Made by a program: the position numbers and the translations under genes | Shown here: positions 53,986-62,573 of the stretch, one piece after another | Position numbering within the stretch: position 1 is the stretch's first letter | How the letters are laid out: every line of letters begins with the position of its first letter | Assembly (NCBI GenBank): GCA_051016155.1 | Contig: CP136537.1 | Span: 806,001 to 870,000, forward strand | Length of the DNA stretch: 64,000 bases | Origin: RCC90-49c sp051016155 | GTDB lineage: Bacteria; Bacteroidota; Bacteroidia; Cytophagales; Amoebophilaceae | Reading direction: 5' to 3' | Notes under the pieces: generated by a model | Database searches by the model: none | Told to the model about the DNA's origin: nothing | The model's input: the letters and a program-made list of their open reading frames with translations, nothing else

Positions 53986-54600
53986 TGTCAGATTAAATAC
54001 TGACTATTACAAGTGTCCTACATAGTAGGTGTCCTGACAGCCTAGATAGCCTGGATGCTCCGTATCGATCTCTCCATGAGCTTCCTTATCACGCTGATGC
54101 TTCTCCATGGCCTGGAGCTGACTCTCAGTGAGCACAAGGCCTTCTTGTGCCATCTTCGCTTCTAAAGCCTGAAGTCTCTTTTTGATATTATTCAAGTCAT
54201 TTCGGAGCCAAATAGAGCGAACGCCTCCAGGGGAAACGATAATACCTTGCTTTTTGAGCTCATTAGCGACGCTAAGTTGTCCGTAAGCAGGAAAGTCAGT
54301 GGCCATCTGAACGACCGCCTTTTCAACAGAGGGCTCTACTCTATTAGCCAGGATAGGCTTTTTTCGGCTGATCTCTAGCAATGCTTCTTGTCCACCTGTC
54401 TCAAAGAGCTCTTTAAAGCGATAGTAGCTGTCTCGACTGTATCCCATGGTTTTGCAAGCAGCCGAGATGTTGCCCAGGCTCTTAGCGAGTTCAAGCAGTC
54501 CAATTTTGGGTTGGCTCATCTTCTGGTTTAAGTTCATGATGGTAGTAGTTTTAGTTGTCATACAATTTAACCAATGTCAGATTAAATTTCAACTACTACA
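53986..54600 (-). mobile_element. IS481-like element, internally deleted
   Basis: The coding start lies near 54561 and the tip ...AATTTCAACTACTACA ends at 54600. At the other side, TGTCAGATTAAATACTGACT (53986) is a near copy of TGTCAGATTAAATTTCAACT (54575), in the same and not in the inverted orientation, so the true far end was lost, probably together with the catalytic domain. The right tip abuts the truncated IS3 copy B exactly. Confidence 0.75.
54007..54561 (-). pseudogene. IS481-family transposase, N-terminal part only
   Basis: 184 aa. The helix-turn-helix region typical of IS481 is clear: LLELAKSLGNISAACKTMGY, SRDSYYRFKELFETGGQEAL, PILANRVEPSVEKAVVQMAT, FPAYGQLSVANELKKQGIIV and SPGGVRSIWLRNDLNNIKKR. 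The protein ends at HPGYLGCQDTYYVGHL, where the family continues into the DDE integrase core ('D.tYvG..kGvG'). All catalytic residues but possibly the first are gone, so it cannot transpose. The likely start is the Met of MNLNQKMSQ (54537). Confidence 0.85.
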
Positions 54601-54639
54601 AGTGAGAGCAAATTACTATTTCCTAGCTTGATGACAAGT

Positions 54640-55475
54640 TCAAGGGCTCGCCTCTTGAACTTGTATAAAACTCTTCTCTCTAACTTTTCTTTCCCCTTGG
54701 CTTGTTAGCCACTCCAGGGGCGAGGCATACCCTAAACTTGAATGCGGACGTTCCTCATTATAGTACCGACGCCATTCGCTTAACTCGCCTCGTATATTCC
54801 CTAGACTCGTAAATACATGCATATTCAAGCATTCATCACGTAATTTTCCCTTCATACTTTCCATATATCCATTCTCCTGCGGCTTCCCTGGACTTATGTA
54901 GTGCCAACCTATTCCATGACTACTACTCCATGACCTCACCGCTTTACTCGTTAACTCACTTCCGTTGTCGCTCACTAGCTGAGAGGGCTTCCCATACTTG
55001 CTTACCAATCCCTCTAGTTCCCGCGCTACCCGTTCCCCTGACAGTGACGTGTCGGCCGTCAGTAGCAAACACTCTCGGCTGTAATGGTCCAGTACGCCCA
55101 ATACTCGCACTTGACGACCATCTAACAATCGATCATGCACAAAGTCTAAGGACCATTGCTCATGACGATGACTCGCTTCTGCTAGCTTACCTCGCTCACT
55201 TAATGATCGCTTTACTCCTCGCTTTACCTTTACCTTCAGGCTTAACTCCTTATAGAGTCGATATACTCGCTTTCGATTCACTGCCCATCCTGCTCGTTTC
55301 AATAGCTCGTGAAGCCGTAAATACCCGAAGCGGGGATGCTTCATAGCTAATTCCTTGAGGCGTTGAGCCAAAACTTGGTCTTCCTCCCTATTGACTGCCT
55401 GATAGCGGCATGTACTACGATGCAACTCGAGGAGCTGGCAAGCTCGCCGCTCGGAGAGTTCGTAGTTCTTTGTTA
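54640..55475 (-). pseudogene. IS3/IS407-type OrfB transposase, 5' end cut off by an IS
   Basis: From the insertion point at 55475 the frame reads NYELSERRACQLLELHRSTC and then the complete integrase core of copy A (HEQWSLDFVHDRL, LVSDNGSELTSKAV, QENGYMESMKGKL) to the stop at 54640. It differs from copy A in few residues (SLGNIRGELSEW against SIRSELSQW type changes and the tail GERKVREKSF). The first codons (MSQELT) lie on the far side of the inserted IS at 56311. OrfA there (56350-56600) has the same TGA and frameshift as copy A. Confidence 0.85.
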
Positions 55476-56310
55476 GAAGGTGTATTCATGAATTCATTTA
55501 CATAGATTTGCTGACAAACATATGAATAGTAATATGGCTTATGCAAGCGATCTAAATGATCATCAGTGGGAGGCCATAAAAGATCATTTTCAATGTAGCA
55601 ACTATGGTAACAGAAGTCGGTATAATAAGAGAGCTTTAGTCAATGCTGTACTTTATCTTATTAAGACTGGATGTCAATGGAGAATGCTCCCCAAAGACTT
55701 ACCCCCATATTCCACTGTCAGTTCGTTTTATCACAGAGCAAAGAAAAGAGGGATATGGGAAAAGATAATGGATGCTTTAGTGCAGAAGAGCCGAGTAAAG
55801 TCTCAGAAAGCATCTAATCCCAGTTATGCGATCATCGACTCACAGAGTGTAAAAACGGCAGGAGCTGCGCAAGAGCGAGGTATTGATGGGGGAAAAAAAT
55901 TAAAGGCCGTAAACGTCACATTGTAGTTGATACGCAGGGCCATTTATTACATGTACGAGTACATAGGGCCAATATACACGACACAGTGATTGGAGGTCTT
56001 ATTTTTGCTGAGGCGGTATCTAAATACCCCTCTTTACAAGGCTTGAGTGCGGATGCGGGGTATCGAAAAAGTACGGAGTATTACGTGCGTGAGGTTATGA
56101 AAAAGCGGATAGAGATTAGCCAACGAGTATCCACATGTTGGAGTATACTGCCCCAGAGGTGGGTAGTTGAAAGAACATTCGGATGGTTGAATTCTTACCG
56201 AAGGTTATCTAAAGATTACGAGAGAAGCATTGAATCTGCAAGGAATACAATTATGATTGCACACACTATGCTACTTCTTAAGAGACTTTATAACCCATGA
56301 ATACATGCTC
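55476..56310 (+). mobile_element. IS5-family element with GAAGGTGTATTCATG-like ends, complete
   Basis: 835 bp. The left tip GAAGGTGTATTCATGAATTC and the right tip, in reverse complement GAGCATGTATTCATGGG, are imperfect inverted repeats. TTA is duplicated (TTTGTTA | ... | TTAGTTCTTGG), and the uninterrupted target is seen in copy A. A 5' fragment of the same element forms the start of the Rep chimera at 19092-19206. Confidence 0.93.
55522..56300 (+). CDS. IS5-family transposase, two frames joined by a -1 frameshift at A7
   Basis: The first frame MNSNMAYASDLNDHQWEAIK, TGCQWRMLPKDLPPYSTVSS, YAIIDSQSVKTAGAAQERGI (first Asp) reaches GGKK at 55890. At A-AAA-AAA (55893-55899) a -1 step continues as IKGRKRHIVVDTQGHLLHVR, the family consensus, into LSADAGYRKSTEYYV (second Asp) and WVVERTFGWLNSYRRLSKDY (Glu). 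Without the shift, translation stops at LKAVNVTL. The perfect slippery heptamer and intact second frame argue for programmed frameshifting. Confidence 0.9.
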
Positions 56311-56702
56311 TTAGTTCTTGGCTCATGGTGCGCTGTGAGGATGGGCTTAAACATTTTTTGACAGTACATCTTGTAGCATGACCTTGTCGAGGGCTCAATC
56401 AGCCACAAGGCGCTTAAGTTTTCTGTTCTCTTGCTCAAGGTTCCTTAATCGTTGCGCCTCAGAGGCATTCATGCCTCCGTAGCCTTCCATCGATCAAAGG
56501 TAGACTCAGCGATGGCGTGCTTACGACAAATCTCAAGGACTTTGATACCTCTTTCCTGCTCTTTGATAATGTTGATGATTTGTGCTTCATTAAATCTGTC
56601 TTTCATAATTGATCCTGTTTTGAGGTTGACTTCGATTTACAAAAGTCTCCCTTCTTTTGGACCAAATTTTTGGGTGAAGGTCATTTACCTTCTCAACAAT
56701 TA

Positions 56703-57071
56703 GGTAGTGTCGACATAAGATATTATCTTAAGGCAAAAAATGCTAAAACAACCTGCCTATCAACGACACGATATCTCCGATCAAGTATGGAACAAACTTG
56801 CCCCTCATTTGCCTGGAAGAGCTGGCGCTTGGGGAGGGGTAGCCAAAGACAATAGACAATTTATTAACGCCGTGTTCTGGATATTACGAACGGGAGCCCC
56901 ATGGCGGGACTTGCCTCCTCATTACGGCGAGTGGAATAATACGAACCGACGTTTTTGTCGATGGCGTGATAATCGAACATGGGAGAAGCTTTGGGAACTA
57001 CTTTCAGAAGAACCAGACTACACGTGGCTGATGATTGATGCGAGTCATATAAAAGTGCACCCCCATGGGAC
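56703..57071 (+). mobile_element. IS5/IS427-type element, copy 4, truncated by IS1
   Basis: It starts TAGGTAGTGTCGACATAAG (one base different from the other copies) and encodes MLKQPAYQRHDISDQVWNKL to KVHPHGTG, where the IS1-type element begins at about 57072. The rest is deleted: nothing of the catalytic frame is found on the far side of IS1. This copy is more diverged than the others (LLEELLSDE against LWELLSEE types). Confidence 0.9.
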
Positions 57072-57873
57072 GGGACTGTTATACTTAAGCTGCCATTTCT
57101 AACTTTTCTCTATTGAAGAACAATGTTAACGTGTGATCTAACATCGCCCAGGATTTACTGTGGCGCTTACTTCGACGGTTAAAACGCGCTAGATTATCTC
57201 GAATGCTACTGTTGCTTGACTCTATCAAGTGGGTCTCTGCCTTGGTCATCATATGACTCTCTTCTATTTTGAGTGCTTTAAAGGCTGCCTCATAACAGCT
57301 GTTAGCCTCGGTATAGATATAGGCAATCTGTTGTACTTGACGCTTTACCTCCTTGTAAAGTGCTATGGCACTTGAGAGCCCTTCTCCTATCACATACGCA
57401 ATAACACGACCCGCGACTCGAGAATAAGCAGTCCATACCACGGCGCGATGTTTTTTTTTTTTTACAAAGGTGTAAATCTCGTCCATTTCGATGATGTCAG
57501 GTATTTTCTCCTCTGTGTGCTGAGCAGCTTGAGAGAGTTGTTGTTTAACATGTTGGCTGAACTCTTTGATCCATTTTAAAACCAAAGGGGGCGAGCATTG
57601 CATAAATCGTGCAATCTTACGAATGCCCACGTTGTTAAGATACATGTCGAGGGCTTTTTTCTTATCTTGATAAAAGAATCTGCGAGGCTTATCACTAAAG
57701 AATCGCTGACATTTTTTGCACTTATAGCGCTGACTGCCCTTGTAGGCTCCATTTTTATAGTATTGATGGCTACCGCAGTGAGTACATAATAGTTCCATCT
57801 TAGGTTTTGTTTTAGGTGCAACATCTTGGAAATCCTAAGATAAATATTATTGCAGTAATACAGTAACAGTACC
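57072..57873 (-). mobile_element. IS1-family element
   Basis: About 800 bp. The ends GGGACTGTTATACTT (left) and, in reverse complement, GGTACTGTTACTGTA (right) are short inverted repeats of IS1 type. No 8-9 bp target duplication is found, consistent with the deletion of the rest of copy 4. Confidence 0.8.
57085..57798 (-). CDS. IS1-family transposase, single frame
   Basis: 237 aa. Zinc-binding N-terminus: LLCTHCGSHQYYKNGAYKG, RYKCKKCQRFF (CxxC...CxxC), followed by the InsA-type HTH VGIRKIARFMQCSPPLVLKW. The catalytic part has IIEMDEIYTFVKKKKHRAVV (Asp), YIYTEANSCYEAAFKAL, and HLIESSNSSIRDNLARFNRR. The second Asp expected in 'yTDgn.cY' is Glu here, which may impair catalysis. InsA and InsB are one frame, unlike classical IS1. 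A run of 13 A (57451-57463, T on the plus strand) encodes the Lys stretch and could slip during replication or transcription. Confidence 0.88.
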   Translation of the reverse strand: MELLCTHCGSHQYYKNGAYKGSQRYKCKKCQRFFSDKPRRFFYQDKKKALDMYLNNVGIRKIARFMQCSPPLVLKWIKEFSQHVKQQLSQAAQHTEEKIPDIIEMDEIYTFVKKKKHRAVVWTAYSRVAGRVIAYVIGEGLSSAIALYKEVKRQVQQIAYIYTEANSCYEAAFKALKIEESHMMTKAETHLIESSNSSIRDNLARFNRRSKRHSKSWAMLDHTLTLFFNREKLEMAA

Positions 57874-58096
57874 CTACAGAGGGGCACTCAGAACGCGTTT
57901 CCCTTTGTGAAGGAGTACTAGCGTACTGGACTATCGTTTTTAAGACATGATTGCTGTGGGCGGATGGATACTGCATAAAGCTATGAAATTTCACTGGTTC
58001 AGGTGGGAGGCGCTCAGGCCATTAGAGACAACGCTTATTCTTGTCACTGTGCTTTTCAAACTCAGCATGATCAAGTTAAGAACGACAAATTACTCT

Positions 58097-58420
58097 CTAG
58101 TCCACCAGCATATGTTTGATAAGCTGTTTTACCTCTTTGATGGTGTGAACCTCAAGTGTGCCTATTAGCTTATACAGTCTTGCCCTATCGATACTTCTTA
58201 GCTGATCCAAAACAATCCAGCCTTGTTTGCTGTCGATGTCTACCTGTACGCGCGTAGGGTAATTCTTTGACTTAGTGGTCAGTGGGGCGACGATAATAGT
58301 AGAGAGATAGCGGTTCATCTCGTCAGGAGAGACGACTACACAGGGTCTTGTCTTTTTGATCTCACTCCCTACGGTGGGATCAAGCTTGACCCAGTAGACT
58401 TGGTATTGTTGGATCACCAC
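58097..58420 (-). CDS. mazF: MazF/PemK-family toxin (endoribonuclease)
   Basis: 107 aa, the normal size. Family landmarks: QYQVYWVKLDPTVGSEIKKT ('G.vw.vdldPt.G.E..k.RP'), RPCVVVSPDEMNRYLSTIIV, APLTTKSKNYPTRVQVD, GWIVLDQLRSIDRARL ('v..dQ.rtvd..Rl') and a C-terminal helix LIGTLEVHTIKEVKQLIKHM. It cuts single-stranded RNA at short motifs when free of antitoxin. The start overlaps the antitoxin gene by 7 bp, fitting translational coupling in a mazEF operon. Confidence 0.95.
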   Translation of the reverse strand: MVIQQYQVYWVKLDPTVGSEIKKTRPCVVVSPDEMNRYLSTIIVAPLTTKSKNYPTRVQVDIDSKQGWIVLDQLRSIDRARLYKLIGTLEVHTIKEVKQLIKHMLVD

Positions 58421-58653
58421 TGCTCAAAGCTTTCGTCCTCGAATACATTATCCATTAGCATTTGATCGTCTCCTGCTGCTGCCATGGCCTTGAAAGCAGT
58501 TTCCCATTGGGCTCTGGGATGCGTAGGGCGCAGCATTAGGGCATCTTGTGCTACTTCGAGCTCGAGCTTGTCCTTGATTCCTAAGGCTCTGAGTAGGCGA
58601 GCGGGTAGAATGATCCCTTGAGAGTTGCCGATAGCGATTAAGTTGGCTTGCAT
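58414..58653 (-). CDS. mazE: MazE-type antitoxin (AbrB fold)
   Basis: 79 aa. The AbrB/SpoVT swapped-hairpin domain is at the N-terminus: LIAIGNSQGIILPARLLRAL ('igNS.gi.iPk.ll...g') and DKLELEVAQDALMLRPT. The C-terminal acidic tail (MLMDNVFEDESFEQW) is the part that blocks the toxin. First gene of the mazEF operon, probably autorepressing through the palindromic promoter region that usually lies upstream. Confidence 0.93.
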   Translation of the reverse strand: MQANLIAIGNSQGIILPARLLRALGIKDKLELEVAQDALMLRPTHPRAQWETAFKAMAAAGDDQMLMDNVFEDESFEQW

Positions 58654-59024
58654 ACAGTGAATCTTTTATGTAACTACAAAGTAATAACACTTTAACTAAA
58701 AAGTCAAGTCTTCTACCCCTTTGCGGCAACTTTCATCTAGTTCTACAGAATCTAAGAATTGTTCGGATCCACTTTTCTGTTTAAGCGTAATTTTCTCATG
58801 CAATTTGTGCTAATATCTAATTGCTGTATTACTATGAATTCTTGTGCGCTCGGCTACTATTCTGGCTGTTGTTCCTACAACAAAGTATTTGATTTAGAGT
58901 TAGTTGCTTATTTTTTTCCTAATTTGCAGTGTTTTACGTACATAGTGACTCGAATTATCTAAAATATGAGGAGTCAGTGTCACTATCACAACAACCAAAA
59001 TAGTCTAGCAAATAAGTGACTTCT
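58654..59024. other. 371-bp gap between mazE and tRNA-Ala
   Basis: A/T-rich; the first ~50 bp should hold the mazEF promoter (minus strand). A 67-codon plus-strand frame here (58759-58962) has no family resemblance and no convincing start context. Nothing else was recognised. Confidence 0.5.
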
Positions 59025-59097
59025 GGGGAATTAGCTCAGCTGGTAGAGCGTCTCAATGGCATTGAGAAGGTCGGGGGTTCGACTCCCCCATTCTCCA
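59025..59097 (+). tRNA. tRNA-Ala (anticodon GGC)
   Basis: 73 nt folding as a clover leaf. Acceptor GGGGAAT pairs with ATTCTCC (one G-U); the D arm is GCTC-AGCTGGTA-GAGC; the anticodon stem TCTCA/TGAGA has loop ATGGCAT, giving anticodon GGC; the variable loop is AGGTC; the T arm is GGGGG-TTCGACT-CCCCC, with discriminator A. CCA is not encoded. It reads alanine GCC/GCU codons. Confidence 0.96.
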
Positions 59098-59317
59098 CTC
59101 CTACTGGATGACGAGAGATTTTATAACTGCTGTAGACCAAAGCGAAGGCTACTGGGGAGCTCTGCTCTTAAAAAAGCTGCAGCCTTCCTCCGTACAGCGT
59201 TGGGTCCAGAGACTATTCGGTCAGCAGGGCCGCTCTTGACTTTTTGTTCATCTCTATCATCGGTTTTGTCCACTGCCCGAATATTTGACCGTTTACAAAG
59301 ACCCAATCTATACAACC

Positions 59318-61366
59318 ATGAAAAGTGTATACTTCGTTCTTTTCTTATGTCTTTTATGTACTATATCAGTAGCTTGCGTTGTCAGTAGACAAGCAGAAGA
59401 GCGTCTGGCCGCTACACCATCCCAAAGTGAGCAGATGATTCCAAGAACCGTACTATTTGGCAATCCAGACAAAGCCAGTGTTAGGCTCAGCCACGATGGT
59501 GCGTACATTGCTTATTTAGCCCCTAAAAATGGCGTGCTCAACATATACGTGGCGCTTATGGACGATCTAGCCCAAGCAAAGGCCATAACGGACGATCAGC
59601 TACGGGGCATAAGGCATTACTTCTGGAGCTATGACTACCAGCATATCTTTTATCTCCAAGACGTCGGAGGAGATGAGAATTGGCAGCTACACAAAGTGCA
59701 CGTAGCCACCCAACAAGACACTAACCTGACGCCAGAGCCAGGTGTCAGAACGCAGCTGTACAAGGTAGGGAGCAGATTCCCTCATAAAATCATTATAGGG
59801 ACTAACGCTAGGAACAGGAGCTATTTTGACCTTTTTGAGCTAGATGTAACCACCAACGAGCAGCGACTCATTTTCCAAAATGATGTGTATGAGGGCTTCA
59901 CTTTTGATGAGGATTATAACCTGCGCTTTCTAACAAAATTCAACGAAGAAGGAGGCCTGGATATCTATCAATACCAAGAGGATGCAACGACCTTATTCCT
60001 CAGCGTACCCAAAGAAGATATTGCTACTACAGACCTGGTAGGCTTTGACAAAACAGGTCAAGTATTGTACATGACTGAGTCATTGACCACTAATACTGCC
60101 CAGCTGGTAGCATTACAGCTGGATACAGGAGAGAAGCGAGTCTTATTTCATAACGCTAAGGCTGATATAGCCGATTTGCACATCAAGCCAGTTGAAAATA
60201 CCGTCCAAGCAGTCGCCTCTTGTTTCTTACGCAAAGAATGGCAACTTCTAGACGATGCGGTGCAAGCAGACTTTGCGTATTTAACTTCGCTCGAGCGGGG
60301 AGAACTAGAAATCGTGAGCCAAACGTTGGATGATCAGCATTGGATAGTGGCTTACCTGCCCGACAACGGACCTGTCTCTTACTATTACTACCATCGAGCT
60401 GATAAAAAGGCTAGAAAACTATTTACCAATAGATCAGTACTTGAACAATACACATTAGCGCCCATGCATGATGTAGTGGTTCCGTCGCGCGATGGGCTTG
60501 AGCTTGTGAGCTACTTAACGCTCCCACCTACTGCTGTGGCTGCTCCAGCAGACACTACGCCCAAGCAACCTGTGCCCATGATTCTCCTAGTCCATGGAGG
60601 TCCTGCAGCAAGAGATGAATGGGGCTATGATTCACTTCATCAATGGCTTGCCAATCGGGGGTATGCTGTACTGAGTGTCAACTATCGGGGCTCCACAGGC
60701 TTTGGCAAAAGTTTCTTCCAAGCAGGTTATGGGGAGTGGGCAGCCAAAATGCATGACGACTTGCTCGATGCAGTGGACTGGGCTGTCGCGCAGCAGATCA
60801 CTACCCGAGAGCAGGTGGGCATCATGGGGGGAAGTTATGGAGGGTATGCCACGCTCGTAGGGTTGACATTTACTCCTGACGTATTTGCTTGTGGGGTAGA
60901 TATTGTGGGCATGTCGAACCTCATTACTGACTTCGAAAGTATGCCGCCATACTGGAAGCCTGCTACTAGCTTTTTGATCAATCTTACGGGGGGAGACCCT
61001 TCTACAGAAGCAGGAAGAGCTCTTCTTCGCTCAAAATCGCCTCTCACTTTTGTTGACAACATCAAAAAGCCGCTCTTGATTGGACACGGTGCCAACGATC
61101 CGAGGGTCAAGCAGGCAGAGTCAGACCAAATTGTCCAGGCGATGCAAGCCAAGCAAATCCCTGTCACCTACGTGCTCTATCCAGATGAAGGCCATGGCTT
61201 TGCGCGCCCCCAAAATCGATTGTCTTTTTATGCTATTACTGAAGGCTTCTTAGCCAAGTTTTTGAGAGGAAAAGTAGAACCTATTGGAAATAGCTTTCAA
61301 GACGCGTCCCTACGTATTATGGCTGGTGAAGCGTTTGTGCAAGGGCTCCAGGAGGGTGATCGGTAG
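59318..61366 (+). CDS. S9-family (prolyl oligopeptidase/dipeptidyl-peptidase type) lipoprotein
   Basis: 682 aa from MKSVYFVLFLCLLCTISVAC, a lipoprotein signal with lipobox ISVAC; an in-frame start 11 codons upstream lacks signal character. The N-terminal half is a beta-propeller (KASVRLSHDGAYIAYLAPKN, LRGIRHYFWSYDYQHIFYLQ). The alpha/beta-hydrolase half begins VPSRDGLELVSYLTLP, with the nucleophile motif GIMGGSYGGYATLVGL (Ser ~506), Asp in GHGANDPRVKQAESDQ and His in PDEGHGFARPQN. It should cleave peptides after proline or related residues, anchored in the envelope. The promoter region holds the tRNA 220 bp upstream. Confidence 0.94.
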   Translation: MKSVYFVLFLCLLCTISVACVVSRQAEERLAATPSQSEQMIPRTVLFGNPDKASVRLSHDGAYIAYLAPKNGVLNIYVALMDDLAQAKAITDDQLRGIRHYFWSYDYQHIFYLQDVGGDENWQLHKVHVATQQDTNLTPEPGVRTQLYKVGSRFPHKIIIGTNARNRSYFDLFELDVTTNEQRLIFQNDVYEGFTFDEDYNLRFLTKFNEEGGLDIYQYQEDATTLFLSVPKEDIATTDLVGFDKTGQVLYMTESLTTNTAQLVALQLDTGEKRVLFHNAKADIADLHIKPVENTVQAVASCFLRKEWQLLDDAVQADFAYLTSLERGELEIVSQTLDDQHWIVAYLPDNGPVSYYYYHRADKKARKLFTNRSVLEQYTLAPMHDVVVPSRDGLELVSYLTLPPTAVAAPADTTPKQPVPMILLVHGGPAARDEWGYDSLHQWLANRGYAVLSVNYRGSTGFGKSFFQAGYGEWAAKMHDDLLDAVDWAVAQQITTREQVGIMGGSYGGYATLVGLTFTPDVFACGVDIVGMSNLITDFESMPPYWKPATSFLINLTGGDPSTEAGRALLRSKSPLTFVDNIKKPLLIGHGANDPRVKQAESDQIVQAMQAKQIPVTYVLYPDEGHGFARPQNRLSFYAITEGFLAKFLRGKVEPIGNSFQDASLRIMAGEAFVQGLQEGDR

Positions 61367-61453
61367 ATCGTCTTGGCAAACTGTGCGATGTAACACTCTT
61401 TTACTCTAGGAGAAAAGCAACGTTCCTCTCCTCTTCCACCTTCTATCCTATCG

Positions 61454-62332
61454 TTACGCCCTGGGGTGGGCTTGCTTAAACACAGCTTGTAGCTGCTGGA
61501 GCGAATGATGGGTATATAATTGCGTAGCTGCCAAGCTCTCGTGGCCCAACAAATCTTGAATAGCTTTGAGGTCAGCCCCTTTGTGCAACAAATGGGTAGC
61601 AAAAGTATGCCTTAGTACATGCGGGCTGTACCTATCTGCCTGGGTGTAAGTTTGCAGGTATTTGCGCACTAGCCTGTACACCAGCATGGGATAGCAAGGT
61701 GCTCCCGTGGCTGTGACCACAAGAAGCGCTGGAGGGTGGCTGAGGGTAGCCTCTCTGTGATGCCTGTAACGTTCTATCACCTGTCGCAAGCTTTTAGGGA
61801 AAGGAATGATCCGAACTTTATTGCGCTTGCCCACTACCCTGATCGTAGCGTTATACAAATCCACGTCTGCATCGCGCAGGGTGAGCAACTCTGCCAGGCG
61901 TATACCTGTGCCATACAGTAGTTCCAGCACCAGCTTGTCGCGCCAGCCTTCAAAACTATCTTCAAACGCATGGTGGTCTAGCAGATGAAGGAGTTCCTTT
62001 TCTTTGAGAAAAACAGGGAGGAGTTGCTGACATTTGAGAAGGCTTAGCTTCATAGTAGGGTCTTGCACCAGGAGCCCTTGGGCGCGTAGAAAGCGATAGA
62101 AAGCCTTGAGCGAGCAGAGCTTTCTATTGATCGAGCGGTGACTAATTCCTTGTTGTGCCAACGCTACGACCCAGGCACGGAGCAGTGGGGGAGTGGCTGT
62201 TTCCAACTTATTGTCAGGGGAAAGCGTGTGCAAGTAAGCTACACACTGCTGCAGATCGGTTTGATACGCTCGTACTGTATGGGGACTCAAACGCCTTTCA
62301 CTGGCCAGATAGTTGATAAATGCCAAGATCAT
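61454..62332 (-). CDS. xerD: Tyrosine recombinase XerC/XerD
   Basis: 292 aa. SAM-like N-terminal domain: FINYLASERRLSPHTVRAYQ, SHRSINRKLCSLKAFYRFLR. Catalytic domain: LELLYGTGIRLAELLTLRDA (first Arg), the Lys in VVGKRNKVRIIPFPK, HVLRHTFATHLLHKGADLKA (HxxR), DLLGHESLAATQLYTHHSLQ (His and the nucleophile Tyr). It resolves chromosome dimers at dif with its partner. Whether this is XerC or XerD cannot be decided from this window; the symbol is a best guess. Confidence 0.92.
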   Translation of the reverse strand: MILAFINYLASERRLSPHTVRAYQTDLQQCVAYLHTLSPDNKLETATPPLLRAWVVALAQQGISHRSINRKLCSLKAFYRFLRAQGLLVQDPTMKLSLLKCQQLLPVFLKEKELLHLLDHHAFEDSFEGWRDKLVLELLYGTGIRLAELLTLRDADVDLYNATIRVVGKRNKVRIIPFPKSLRQVIERYRHHREATLSHPPALLVVTATGAPCYPMLVYRLVRKYLQTYTQADRYSPHVLRHTFATHLLHKGADLKAIQDLLGHESLAATQLYTHHSLQQLQAVFKQAHPRA

Positions 62333-62573
62333 AATAACTCATGTCTTCAGTTAGACAATTGGAGGCCATTGCATTATTGGGTAATTGAATCCATCGGGCG
62401 ATCTACTGATTTTGTGGTGGGGTGATTTTAAAACTCTTGTCAGGCTTGTAAAGCCACTTTCTCAAGCCCTGTTAGCATATTAGCAGTTTGCTGCGCAACA
62501 GGCTCAGATTACAAGAACAGACATACCAAGTAGATGCTCTATGACCCCACACCCGACGTAACAATCTGAAAGT

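Larger units (their letters stand above)
54601..56683 (-). mobile_element. IS3-family (IS407 group-like) element, copy B, split and end-truncated
   Basis: Reverse orientation relative to copy A (35973-37247). The OrfA-side end TGACCTTCACCC... lies at 56683 (minus strand). The other end stops at GCTCTCACT (54601), about 40 bp short of its terminal repeat, where the IS481 tip begins. OrfB is interrupted by the IS5-type element 55476-56310, with TTA present at both borders. Confidence 0.9.

Noticed and set aside
53986..54600. IS481-like element as a complete IS
   Set aside because: The end sequences are direct, not inverted, and the catalytic domain is missing.
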